This document shows positions 1 to 7,045 of a stretch of 15,371 nucleotides of DNA, piece by piece. Under the pieces are notes generated by a model that worked only from the letters and a program-made list of their open reading frames with translations, did not search any database and had not been told where the DNA came from. Origin of the DNA: an uncultured Lachnospiraceae bacterium. Its GTDB lineage: Bacteria; Bacillota; Clostridia; Lachnospirales; Lachnospiraceae. The stretch lies in NCBI GenBank assembly GCA_905193085.1, contig CAJJNI010000039.1, positions 1 through 15,371 of the forward strand. The letters run 5' to 3'. The translations under genes were made by a program, and so were the position numbers. Positions within the stretch are counted from its first letter, which is position 1, and each line of letters starts with the position of its first letter.

Positions 1-52
1 GAGCAGAGGACTGAAAATCCTCGTGTCTCTGGTTCGATTCCGGAACTGGGCA
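1..52 (+). tRNA. tRNA-Phe (anticodon GAA), 3' part
   Basis: This is the 3' portion of a tRNA cut by the window edge. The end of the D stem (GAGC) is followed by an anticodon stem at 6-10/18-22 and the loop CTGAAAA with anticodon GAA at 13-15. A T arm with TTCGATT loop follows (stems 28-32/40-44), then the acceptor 3' strand at 45-51 and discriminator A at 52. CCA is not encoded. The anticodon assigns it to phenylalanine. The D arm and 5' acceptor strand lie outside the window. Confidence 0.95.
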
Positions 53-61
53 CTATATAAA

Positions 62-95
62 AATAATCATTACTTATGTAGTGGTTATTTTTTTT
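62..95 (+). terminator. Rho-independent terminator of tRNA-Phe
   Basis: A 12-bp stem (62-73 with 78-89, two G-U wobbles) closes a 4-nt loop TTAT and runs into eight T residues (88-95). It lies ten bases after the tRNA 3' end, so it should end the tRNA transcript. It also isolates the next gene from tRNA transcription. Confidence 0.85.
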
Positions 96-234
96 ATAAA
101 TTTATTTATAGTTCTAATAATACCATAATGTAAATGTATATATAAATTTTATTGGTTGTATGCATAGAATAAATATTTAAAAGATTGAATTACTAACAGT
201 CTTTGCAAAAATATTAAGAGGAGATAAATATAGT

Positions 235-834
235 ATGTCAAAACAATTATGGAAACCGGGAAACATGTTATATCCTTTGCCTGCTGTTATGGTAAGTGTT
301 GCAGATAAAGAAGGCAATGCAAATATATTGACCGTTGGTTGGACTGCAACAATATGTACCAATCCTCCTATGTTATCTATTTCTGTAAGACCAGAAAGAT
401 ATTCATATCATAGTATTGTGGAAACAGGTGAATTTGTTGTTAATCTTACAACTGAAGATTTGGTTTATGCAACTGATTTTTGTGGTGTAAGGTCTGGTAG
501 AGATGTTGATAAGTTTGAACATTTGGGGCTTACAAAGGTTAAGGCAGCTAAAGTTAATGTACCTCTGATTGGAGAAAGTCCTGTAAATATAGAATGTAAA
601 GTCAACAGGATTGAAGAGTTAGGGTCGCATCACATGTTTATTGCAGATGTAGTTGCAGTGCATGCAGATGAAGCTTATATGGATAAAAATGGAAGATTTG
701 ATTTAAGTCTCGCAAATCCGATAGTATACTCACATGGTGAATATTATAGTTTAGGAAAAAAGCTTGGTAAATTTGGGTATAGTGTAAAGAAGAAAAAGAA
801 TAGAAAAACAGAAAACTATAAAGTAGTAAAATAA
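235..834 (+). CDS. Flavin reductase / flavoredoxin family protein
   Basis: The 199-aa product belongs to the FMN-binding split-barrel group of flavin reductases and flavoredoxins. These are cytoplasmic proteins that bind FMN and pass electrons from NAD(P)H or other donors. Seen: the N-terminal block MVSVADKEGNANILTVGW (about 19-36), the CTNPPMLSISVRPERYS stretch (41-57), and C83-G-V-R-S-G, a spot typical of flavoredoxin-like members. The C-terminus ends in a basic tail (KKKKNRK). No signal peptide or membrane segment is visible. The ATG at 235 follows AGAGGAG at 217-223. The gene stands alone: the tRNA-Phe terminator lies upstream and a bidirectional terminator downstream. The physiological electron partner cannot be told from sequence. 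Confidence 0.85.
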   Translation: MSKQLWKPGNMLYPLPAVMVSVADKEGNANILTVGWTATICTNPPMLSISVRPERYSYHSIVETGEFVVNLTTEDLVYATDFCGVRSGRDVDKFEHLGLTKVKAAKVNVPLIGESPVNIECKVNRIEELGSHHMFIADVVAVHADEAYMDKNGRFDLSLANPIVYSHGEYYSLGKKLGKFGYSVKKKKNRKTENYKVVK

Positions 835-945
835 AAACTGTAAAATATTTTGGTAATAGTAATTAGCAGCATAATTATATTGTATGGGTTATTAAGTCAG
901 GTGTTGATAAATAAAGTGTATTAGTGTTCTTATTTTTAATTATAA

Positions 946-1001
946 AAATCCCCTTTCGAGTATTAAGTGATTATAGTTCACTTAATACCAAAAGGGGATT
1001 T
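946..1001. terminator. Bidirectional terminator between convergent genes
   Basis: A long interrupted hairpin. The outer stem AAATCCCCTTT (946-956) pairs with AAAGGGGATTT (991-1001); a small internal loop (957-959 and 989-990) separates it from an 11-bp inner stem (960-970 with 978-988) and a 7-nt loop. On the minus strand the stem is followed by a T-rich run (ATTTTTAT), which suits the solute-binding-protein transcript. On the plus strand the T run is weak (ATTTATTG). It serves the converging ends of the flavin reductase gene and the chemoreceptor/TRAP operon. Confidence 0.85.
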
Positions 1002-1080
1002 ATTGCTTATCCAATAATATATAGTTTAAATAATATGTAGAATAAAAATATCTTATTAATGGATAAGTAAAATATACATA

Positions 1081-2070
1081 TTATTTAGTAATATGTTTGA
1101 TAGTGTCCATTAAGTCAGCACTGACTTCCTGATTTATTTCAGCACCTTGTTTGTGGAATTCTTTGGATGCTTCGTCAGATAAGTATGTTATTGTTACGCC
1201 TTCTTTTTCAGCTTTCTTCATGGCTTCTTCTTCGTAGTCTTTCATGGCTTTTATCTGCTTTGCTGATATTTCTTTTGCACATTCTTTGATTATATCCTGG
1301 TCTTCCTGTGAAAGTGATTCTAAGGAAGATTTGGATGCTATTATCATTTCAGGAATACAACAATGTTGGTCTATTGTGATGTATTTGGCAACTTTGTAGT
1401 GTTCAGTTGATATGTATGATGGCCAGTTATTTTCGGCACCGTCAATGACACCATCTGAAATGGAACTTAAAATATCATTATATGCAATATTTTTTCCCGT
1501 AGCACCATTTTTTTCGAGGAGTGCAAACATGGAATCGGTTGTTACACGAAATGTAAGACCTTCTAAATCTTTAGGAGATTTTATTTCTTTTTTACTGTTG
1601 TAGAAGTTACGGCTTCCACCACTGAACCAGCAAAGTCCTACTAAATTATTTTCATCAAATTCCTTGGAATTGAGAAGTTCATCGCCGACGGAACTGTTCA
1701 GAATGTCCCACATATCGTCCTCTGAATCATATAAATATAATGCCTGAAATGCTTTGAATTCTGGATTATAATTGGATATAGGGCCAGATAGACGGGCAAG
1801 ATCAAGACCGCCTACAGTTAATTGCTGCATTTGTTCTGCTTCTGAACCTAATGTGTCTCCATGATATACTTCAATATTTATTCGTCCATTAGTACGTTTG
1901 TAAACCATTTCAGCAAATTCATCACAGGCAATTGCTGTTGGGTGTTCACCTTCCTGAACATCTGCCATTAATAATGTTGTTGTTTCTTTTGATTTTCCAC
2001 AGCCTGTTAATGACAATGAAGCCAATAATGTGAGGCTTAAAAAGGCTGTCAGTATTCTTGTTTTTTTCAT
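1081..2070 (-). CDS. TRAP transporter solute-binding lipoprotein (DctP family)
   Basis: The 329-aa product is a DctP-type extracytoplasmic binding protein, here predicted to be a lipoprotein. It has a Lys/Arg start, a hydrophobic stretch and the lipobox L21-T-G-C24, followed by a mature domain. The family's conserved Arg sits in GLTFRV (R175); in known members it bonds the ligand carboxylate. The block DGVIDGAENNWPSY (about 206-219) is also typical. Known ligands of the family are organic acids and sugar acids; the specific ligand is not readable here. AAAGGGG at 2079-2085 precedes the ATG. The gene starts 19 bases after the stop of the chemoreceptor gene, so the two are likely one transcript. 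No DctQ or DctM membrane subunit is encoded in the window, which suggests a sensing rather than transport role, or that the membrane subunits lie elsewhere. Confidence 0.9.
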   Translation of the reverse strand: MKKTRILTAFLSLTLLASLSLTGCGKSKETTTLLMADVQEGEHPTAIACDEFAEMVYKRTNGRINIEVYHGDTLGSEAEQMQQLTVGGLDLARLSGPISNYNPEFKAFQALYLYDSEDDMWDILNSSVGDELLNSKEFDENNLVGLCWFSGGSRNFYNSKKEIKSPKDLEGLTFRVTTDSMFALLEKNGATGKNIAYNDILSSISDGVIDGAENNWPSYISTEHYKVAKYITIDQHCCIPEMIIASKSSLESLSQEDQDIIKECAKEISAKQIKAMKDYEEEAMKKAEKEGVTITYLSDEASKEFHKQGAEINQEVSADLMDTIKHITK

Positions 2071-2089
2071 GTCTATGCCCCTTTCTTAA

Positions 2090-3807
2090 TTAAACATTAG
2101 TAAACATGTCTATTCCAGCTGTCAGAGTGTTAGATAACTCAAGTGTTTTATTCATTTCTTCTTCTATCTGGCTGACACCGGTTGTAAGTTCTGTTGCATT
2201 GTTGGCAACATTGGCAATAGCATTAGAGCTTTGTGTTATTGTGCTTGTCATTCCAAGAATTAAGTCTGACATTTCTGCCATATTATGTTCGAGAATTGAA
2301 GTATCATTAGAAAAGTTATCCATAATTTCTTCTATATTATTTGCATCGTTTTCATATTGTTCACCAGTTGATGTGAATTTATCATAATCAGGAAGAACTC
2401 GTGTGTGGATAAATTCTATCATCTTATTTGCATTTTCAGCAAGTTCATATACTGAGGCTGTTACATCACTGCTAATTGTTTGAATGTCATTTGCTGTATT
2501 TCTACTTGATTCGGCAAGTTTTCGGATTTCATCGGCGACTACTGCAAAGCCTTTTCCTGCTTCTCCTGCACGGGCAGCTTCAATTGATGCGTTTAATGCA
2601 AGAAGGTTTGTCTGACTTGAAATACTTAAAATATCTTCTGTAAGTGAATCTATTTTTTCTACATCTTTACTCTTTTCAAGTGATGATTTAAGAAGTGTAC
2701 TCATGTCATCGGCCATTGCACTGGCAGTGTTTTTGCAATCAATTCCGTCTTCCTTGAGAGCTTTGGCACGCTTATTAATTTCTTTAGCAAGAGTTGAACC
2801 ATCATTCGAGCGTTTTGTCATATGTTCAATGGAATCAGATACTGTATGAGTTGAATTATTAAGATTTTCAGCTTTTTCTGCTATTTCAAACATTCCTGCA
2901 GAAAGCTCTTCCATTGTAGCAGAAACATCTGTTATGTTTTCTTCAGAAATTTTAATCTGATTGTTTACAACAGATACATTATCCTGCAATTTATTTGAAG
3001 CATTTTTTGTATTTGAAATTATTTCCTGTAATATAGTTATAAATTTATTAAAGCCTGAAATTAATACTCCAACTTCATCATGCGTTTTCTGAGGAAGACG
3101 TTTGGTTAAATCACCCTGATTATTTTCAATGTTATCAATAATTTCAACCAATTCTTTTGTAGAATGCTTGGTAGGAATTACAATTGTAAAATATGTAAGT
3201 GCATAACCGCCTAAAAATACAGATACGAGCAATACTCCTACAAAAATAAATACTACCGATGATTCTTTACTTGAATCAGAAAGTTGATTTTTTGAGCGGA
3301 TGCTGTTTGATGTATTTAAAATGTTAACTGACTGTATTCGTATCTGTAAATTTGAATAAGGTTTATCTAATTCATTTTTAATTTCTTCACCTGTAGAGAT
3401 TGTTCCATCATCAATTTTGGAAATTACATTATTATATTGGTTTACATAATCATTGTAGGTATCTGATAGTGCATTTGCTGTATTTTTCTCACGGTCTGTA
3501 ATCATGTACTCTTTAAGAGTAGTAAGTGTTGTTAATTCGTTACCCTGCGCTACAGTGATATTGCTAAGACATTTTTTTCTGCCTTCATCGTTCTGAATAA
3601 GATACTGGTATATATAACCTTGCAGGTTAGAAGCATTTAACGATATTTTAGTCAGTTCATTGATTGATTCAATATAATTAGAACTCAGTTTTTCATTAAT
3701 TGCGTCCATTCCATTGATTTTGGAACGAATAATACCAATTCCTATTCCACAAATAAGAAAAATTAAAAGAAAAACAAAACATATTTTTAATCCAATTTTT
3801 TTCTCAT
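2090..3807 (-). CDS. Methyl-accepting chemotaxis protein, frameshifted at codon 4
   Basis: A membrane chemoreceptor that would signal through CheW/CheA. The uninterrupted frame starts only at the ATG at 3709 (539 aa) and lacks TM1. The good start is the ATG at 3807, 7 nt after the Shine-Dalgarno AAAGGAG (3815-3821), but it reaches TAA after six codons. One more A in the A7 run (T7 on the plus strand, 3796-3802) joins it to the main frame and gives a 572-aa receptor starting MRKKIGLKICFVFLL, a normal TM1. In 539-aa numbering: periplasmic sensor helices 1-150, TM2 151-179, HAMP about 178-232, a methyl-accepting coiled coil, and the hairpin signature SQTNLLALNASIEAARAGEA at 365-384 with the rest to about 402. 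The TRAP binding protein follows 19 bases downstream. Possible explanations are phase variation, slippage, or a sequencing/assembly error. Confidence 0.88.
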
Positions 3808-3863
3808 AATTGTACTCCTTTCTTTACAAGAATTTTATCCTGTATTTATATAAATTTACCAAT

Positions 3864-3892
3864 ATATTAGCATAAAAGAGTATTTTTTTCAA
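3864..3892 (-). promoter_or_regulatory. SigA-type promoter of the chemoreceptor operon
   Basis: On the minus strand TTGAAA (3892-3887) is followed by a 17-nt spacer and TAATAT (3869-3864). This puts the transcription start near 3857 and the ATG at 3807 about 50 nt downstream. I found no SigD/FliA-like TAAA-N15-CGATA motif here, which is common for chemotaxis genes. Confidence 0.6.
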
Positions 3893-4078
3893 TGATTAGG
3901 GAAAAGAAATAAGTTGTTTTTTAGCAAAAATTGATTAAAAGGAAAATAAATTGATATGGAAGAAGCTTAATGAAAAAATAAAGTTGGGGGAAAAGGCAGC
4001 AGTGAAAAAATCTGCCAGGAAAAATAAAATAATTTAGATACAGTGCACCATGACAATTGAATACAGATAAATGTTTAA

Positions 4079-4228
4079 AAACCATTCCGGTATAAATATG
4101 TATCATACTTAACAACTGATGATTATGATAAGTATATTAACAATGTAATTGCTGGAGCTAACAGTAATATTGATGCAACAGATAACTGGAAAGATATTCA
4201 GAAGCAGACATTATATATTATATGTTAA
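4079..4228 (+). pseudogene. Start-less coding remnant
   Basis: A 49-codon open stretch that follows a stop at 4076-4078 and has no in-frame ATG. It reads like real protein, with LTTDDYDKYINNVIAGANS followed by NIDATDNWKDIQKQ, and ends in TAA at 4226-4228. A plus-strand hairpin terminator follows 40 bases later, as expected for the end of a former gene. I do not recognise the family; the end of an extracellular binding or carbohydrate-active protein is possible, but this is a guess. The flanking DNA (3893-4078) contains only short AT-rich frames, including a weak 28-codon TTG-start frame at 3951-4037 with AAAGG upstream. Confidence 0.35.
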
Positions 4229-4268
4229 TATAAAATTTACATTGTGAAATTCTTACTGGAGAATAAGG

Positions 4269-4303
4269 GAGTGACTGTTAAAAAACAGTTGCTCTCTTGT
4301 TTT
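4269..4303 (+). terminator. Rho-independent terminator after the gene remnant
   Basis: GAGTGACTGTT (4269-4279) pairs with AACAGTTGCTC (4284-4294), 11 bp with two G-U wobbles and an AAAA loop. It is followed by the T-rich stretch TCTTGTTTTATTT. It is oriented for plus-strand transcription, yet no intact plus-strand gene ends here. It therefore looks like a leftover from the gene whose remnant ends at 4228. Confidence 0.65.
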
Positions 4304-4361
4304 ATTTGCGTGAGTATAGCAAGTATTTGGTAATCTTCTATGTTTTATTTATAGTATATAC

Positions 4362-4392
4362 AAAAAAGCCCCCTGTCCGTTTGACAGGAGGC
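4362..4392 (-). terminator. Distal terminator downstream of aspS
   Basis: On the minus strand GCCTCCTGTC (4392-4383) pairs with GACAGGGGGC (4377-4368), with one mismatch, a 5-nt loop and a run of six T (4367-4362). It is the second of two similar terminators behind aspS. Confidence 0.85.
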
Positions 4393-4494
4393 GTATATAA
4401 TTTTGAGGGATAATTAATAATAGGAAAATATAGTATTATAAGTAGTATTAAAATTTATATTACAATATTATAATTTATAACCTATAGTACATAC

Positions 4495-4527
4495 AAAAAA
4501 TTCCCCCTGTCAGACTTACAGGGGGAA
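4495..4527 (-). terminator. Proximal terminator of aspS
   Basis: On the minus strand a perfect 10-bp stem, TTCCCCCTGT (4527-4518) with ACAGGGGGAA (4510-4501), closes a 7-nt loop and is followed by six T (4500-4495). It starts 27 bases after the aspS stop. Its sequence and left flank resemble those of the distal terminator at 4362-4392. Confidence 0.9.
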
Positions 4528-4554
4528 TATATAAATGGGGTTTACATAATAAGT

Positions 4555-6306
4555 CTACTGTCTTACTTTGATGTGTGTTTCACGTAGCTGCATTTCTGTT
4601 ACTTCGCCTGGAGCGCCACACATTAAGTCCTGAGCGTTTCCGTTCATTGGGAATGGAATTACTTCACGGATATTTTCTTCGTTGCGAAGGAGCATTATCA
4701 TACGGTCTACACCAGGAGCCATGCCTGCATGTGGTGGAGCACCGAACTGGAATGCGTTGTATAGAGCACCAAATTTTTCTTTCAAATCGTCTTCTGTGTA
4801 GCCGGCAATTTCAAATGCTTTTACCATGATATCGAGGTCATGGTTACGGACAGCACCACTTGATAATTCTACACCGTTACATACGATGTCGTACTGGTAA
4901 GCTAATATGTCAAGGGGGTCTTTGGTATTTAAAGCTTCTAAGCCACCCTGTGGCATTGAGAATGGGTTGTGAGTGAAAATGATTTTCTTAGCTTCTTTGT
5001 CATATTCATACATTGGGAAATCGTTGACAAAGCAGAAACGATAAGCATTTTTCTCATATAAATCAAGGCGGGCACCGAGTTCATTACGAATCTGGCCTGC
5101 GTAAAGATTTGCATGGTCTTCATGGTCTGCAATGAAGAAGATTGTGTCTCCTGCTTCTAATCCTGCAAGGTCAGCAATTTCTGTCTTCATGTCATCCGGA
5201 ATGAATTTATCGATAGGTCCTTTGTATGTTTTGTCTTCTTTAACTTCAAGATAACCTAAACCGCCCATACCGATTGATGTTGCAAATTTAAGAAGCTTTT
5301 CATGGAAGCCTTTTGACATTTCAGCATGTACTTTGATACCGCGGACAGTTTTTCCGTGGAATGGTTTGAATGTACATCTCTGGAAGAAGTCTGTTAAATC
5401 TACGATTCTAAGAGGGTTTCTAAGGTCAGGTTTATCTGTACCAAATTCAAGCATTGCCTGTTTGTAGCTGATTACAGGATATGGAGCCTGAGTAACTACT
5501 GCGCCTTCTGGAGCAAATTTTTCAAATGTAGCTGATAATACTTCTTCACCTGCACGGAATACATCTTCCTGTGTAGCAAAGCTCATTTCAAAATCTAACT
5601 GATAAAATTCACCCGGTGAACGGTCTGCTCTTGCATCTTCATCACGGAAACAAGGTGCAATCTGGAAATATTTATCAAATCCTGATACCATAAGCAGCTG
5701 TTTGTACTGCTGTGGTGCCTGTGGAAGTGCATAGAATTTCCCTTTGAATTTTCTTGATGGAACAATATAATCGCGGGCACCTTCTGGTGATGACGCACAA
5801 AGAATTGGTGTCTGAATTTCTAAAAATCCCATATCAGTCATTTTCTGACGAAGAAAACTGATTACATTTGAACGGAAAATAATGTTGTCTTTGACTTTCT
5901 GATTTCTTAAGTCAAGATAACGATATTTTAATCTTAAATCCTCACGAATTTCTTTTGATGTTGTAATTTCAAATGGAAGCTGTGTGTATACTTTTCCTAA
6001 TATTTTGATTGTGTGAGCTTCAAGCTCGATTGTTCCTGTAGGAATTTTAGGATTGTATGTTTCTTCGTCTCTGTGGTCAATTTTACCTTCAACGCAGATA
6101 CAATCTTCCTTATTAATACCATCTAAAAGAGATGTGTCACGAAGCACTACCTGAAGTACTCCGTACATATCGCGTAAGTCAATAAATGATACGCCGCCGT
6201 GGTCACGGATATTTTCTACCCAGCCTGATACTTTTAATGTACTGTTTACATCTGCTTCAGAAATGTTGTTTAAAGTTCTGTCACGATAAATGTTTGATGT
6301 GTTCAT
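4555..6306 (-). CDS. aspS: Aspartyl-tRNA synthetase, bacterial type, possibly non-discriminating
   Basis: Charges tRNA-Asp, and in non-discriminating forms also tRNA-Asn, with aspartate in the cytoplasm. The 583-aa length is normal for the bacterial enzyme. Seen in order: an OB-fold anticodon-binding domain (about 1-110) with GWVENIRDHGGVSFIDLRD, motif 2 FRDEDARADRSPGEFYQLDF (about 217), the GAD insertion domain in the middle, and motif 3 GVDRMIMLLRNEENIREVIP (from about 532). H36 in RDHGG is the residue type reported for non-discriminating bacterial AspRS; discriminating enzymes such as that of E. coli have Leu there. GAAACAGGAGG lies just upstream of the ATG. Expression is controlled by a T-box leader, and two tandem terminators follow the gene. 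The enzyme identity is certain; non-discrimination is an inference. Confidence 0.97.
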   Translation of the reverse strand: MNTSNIYRDRTLNNISEADVNSTLKVSGWVENIRDHGGVSFIDLRDMYGVLQVVLRDTSLLDGINKEDCICVEGKIDHRDEETYNPKIPTGTIELEAHTIKILGKVYTQLPFEITTSKEIREDLRLKYRYLDLRNQKVKDNIIFRSNVISFLRQKMTDMGFLEIQTPILCASSPEGARDYIVPSRKFKGKFYALPQAPQQYKQLLMVSGFDKYFQIAPCFRDEDARADRSPGEFYQLDFEMSFATQEDVFRAGEEVLSATFEKFAPEGAVVTQAPYPVISYKQAMLEFGTDKPDLRNPLRIVDLTDFFQRCTFKPFHGKTVRGIKVHAEMSKGFHEKLLKFATSIGMGGLGYLEVKEDKTYKGPIDKFIPDDMKTEIADLAGLEAGDTIFFIADHEDHANLYAGQIRNELGARLDLYEKNAYRFCFVNDFPMYEYDKEAKKIIFTHNPFSMPQGGLEALNTKDPLDILAYQYDIVCNGVELSSGAVRNHDLDIMVKAFEIAGYTEDDLKEKFGALYNAFQFGAPPHAGMAPGVDRMIMLLRNEENIREVIPFPMNGNAQDLMCGAPGEVTEMQLRETHIKVRQ

Positions 6307-6404
6307 TTTTTTCCTCCTGTTTCAAAAATATAGTGGTATAGCTTAAGAAACTGCCAAAGAGAGTTTCTCATAATTAAAATTATCTGCCTGTTTACATTAC
6401 AGAA

Positions 6405-6651
6405 ATAAAAATAAGAGCCCGTTCTGAACAGATTTCTTGCTCAGGACGAACTCTTTATGTCCGCGGTACCACCTGAATTACTGTAAATACAGTCACTCAT
6501 AATTGCTTCTACATGTATATTGTAAAACAATTGATTTTAAATTGGGGCTGGTAAAGCTGTTATTCACACAAATTCATTCTGCAGGATTTCCACCGGTGCC
6601 TGCTCTCTGTTAGCGATAAGATGTGTTACTCGTCTTCGTCATTGCCATATA
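6405..6651 (-). promoter_or_regulatory. T-box riboswitch leader of aspS
   Basis: The leader senses uncharged tRNA and permits readthrough into aspS. Seen on the minus strand: Stem I 5' side with the AGTA element (6630-6627), apical ACAGAGAGC and CCGGTGGAAATCC elements, the conserved T-box AGGTGGTACCGCGG (6474-6461), and a terminator hairpin (6455-6441 with 6427-6413, one mismatch) followed by ATTTTTATTT. The specifier position on the 3' side of Stem I reads TGTGT-GAAT-AAC-AGC. After the closing helix and the usual GAA, the codon before a purine is AAC (6561-6559), which is Asn. No GAC or GAT occurs on that 3' side. T-box identity is certain; the specifier call is from pattern only. Confidence 0.95.
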
Positions 6652-6657
6652 TACTGT

Positions 6658-6687
6658 ATTATCTCATAAAAATGGGCTGATTGTCAA
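6658..6687 (-). promoter_or_regulatory. Promoter of the aspS T-box transcript
   Basis: On the minus strand TTGACA (6687-6682), an 18-nt spacer and GATAAT (6663-6658) predict a start near 6651, exactly where Stem I of the T-box begins. The whole promoter lies inside the last codons of the dockerin-like ORF, and the -10 hexamer contains that ORF's TAA stop. Confidence 0.75.
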
Positions 6688-6883
6688 GGAAAGTTATGGA
6701 AGTTTTTGTATATCCGAGTGCGGTTTTTAATACAAGGCCTGCGTCCTGTAAATTTAAAGTGCCATCGCCATTTACATCACCTAAGACGCCACTGTTTTTA
6801 ACTTTTACAATATTTGATGAATCTTCTGCAATTACTGAATATGTTTTATAGCCTGCTCCTGCCACACCTAAAACACATGTCAT
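6659..6883 (-). CDS. Small secreted half-dockerin protein, start codon damaged
   Basis: An open frame encodes a probable signal peptide followed by one dockerin type I repeat, GDVNGDGTLNLQDAGLVLK, with the Ca-binding pattern D-N-D-G...D. Classical dockerins have two such repeats; the C-terminus here (TSITFLDNQPIFMR) does not form a second. From the ATG at 6883 (74 aa) the protein lacks the basic signal-peptide end. The frame stays open upstream, and ATA AAA AAA AGA ACA GGC from 6919 gives (I/M)KKRTGYLTAIA, a proper signal-peptide start, 8 nt after GAAGG. So ATA seems to stand where ATG once was. No in-frame ATG, GTG or TTG exists between the upstream stop and 6883. The gene may use ATA weakly or be a young pseudogene. 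A Pho-box promoter lies upstream and the aspS promoter lies inside its 3' end. Confidence 0.55.
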   Translation of the reverse strand: MTCVLGVAGAGYKTYSVIAEDSSNIVKVKNSGVLGDVNGDGTLNLQDAGLVLKTALGYTKTSITFLDNQPIFMR

Positions 6884-6962
6884 GGCAATTGCTGTTAAAT
6901 AGCCTGTTCTTTTTTTTATAGCAAATTCCTTCTTTCTCTTTTCTTTTTTTTATTATGATGTT

Positions 6963-6996
6963 AGTATAAATTTGTTATGTGACAGTTAGATGACAG
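6963..6996 (-). promoter_or_regulatory. Pho box with -10 element
   Basis: On the minus strand CTGTCATCTAACTGTCAC (6996-6979) matches the classical PhoB box, two CTGTCA half-sites at 11-bp period, across all fixed positions. Ten bases further lies TATACT (6968-6963), a good -10 at the spacing used by PhoB-activated promoters, where the box replaces the -35. The direction is toward the half-dockerin gene. A weaker third half-site may follow on the other side (7001-7006). The match is seen; control by a PhoB/PhoP-type regulator is inferred. Confidence 0.7.
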
Positions 6997-7045
6997 TTAG
7001 TTGAAGTGTAATTATAATTTATGTGAAAAACAGGTAATATATTGA

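Noticed and set aside
3921..4115. Minus-strand 64-codon ORF
   Set aside because: It has an odd composition, rich in Phe, Tyr, His and Leu, no ribosome binding site and overlaps the plus-strand remnant region. It is an AT-rich chance frame.
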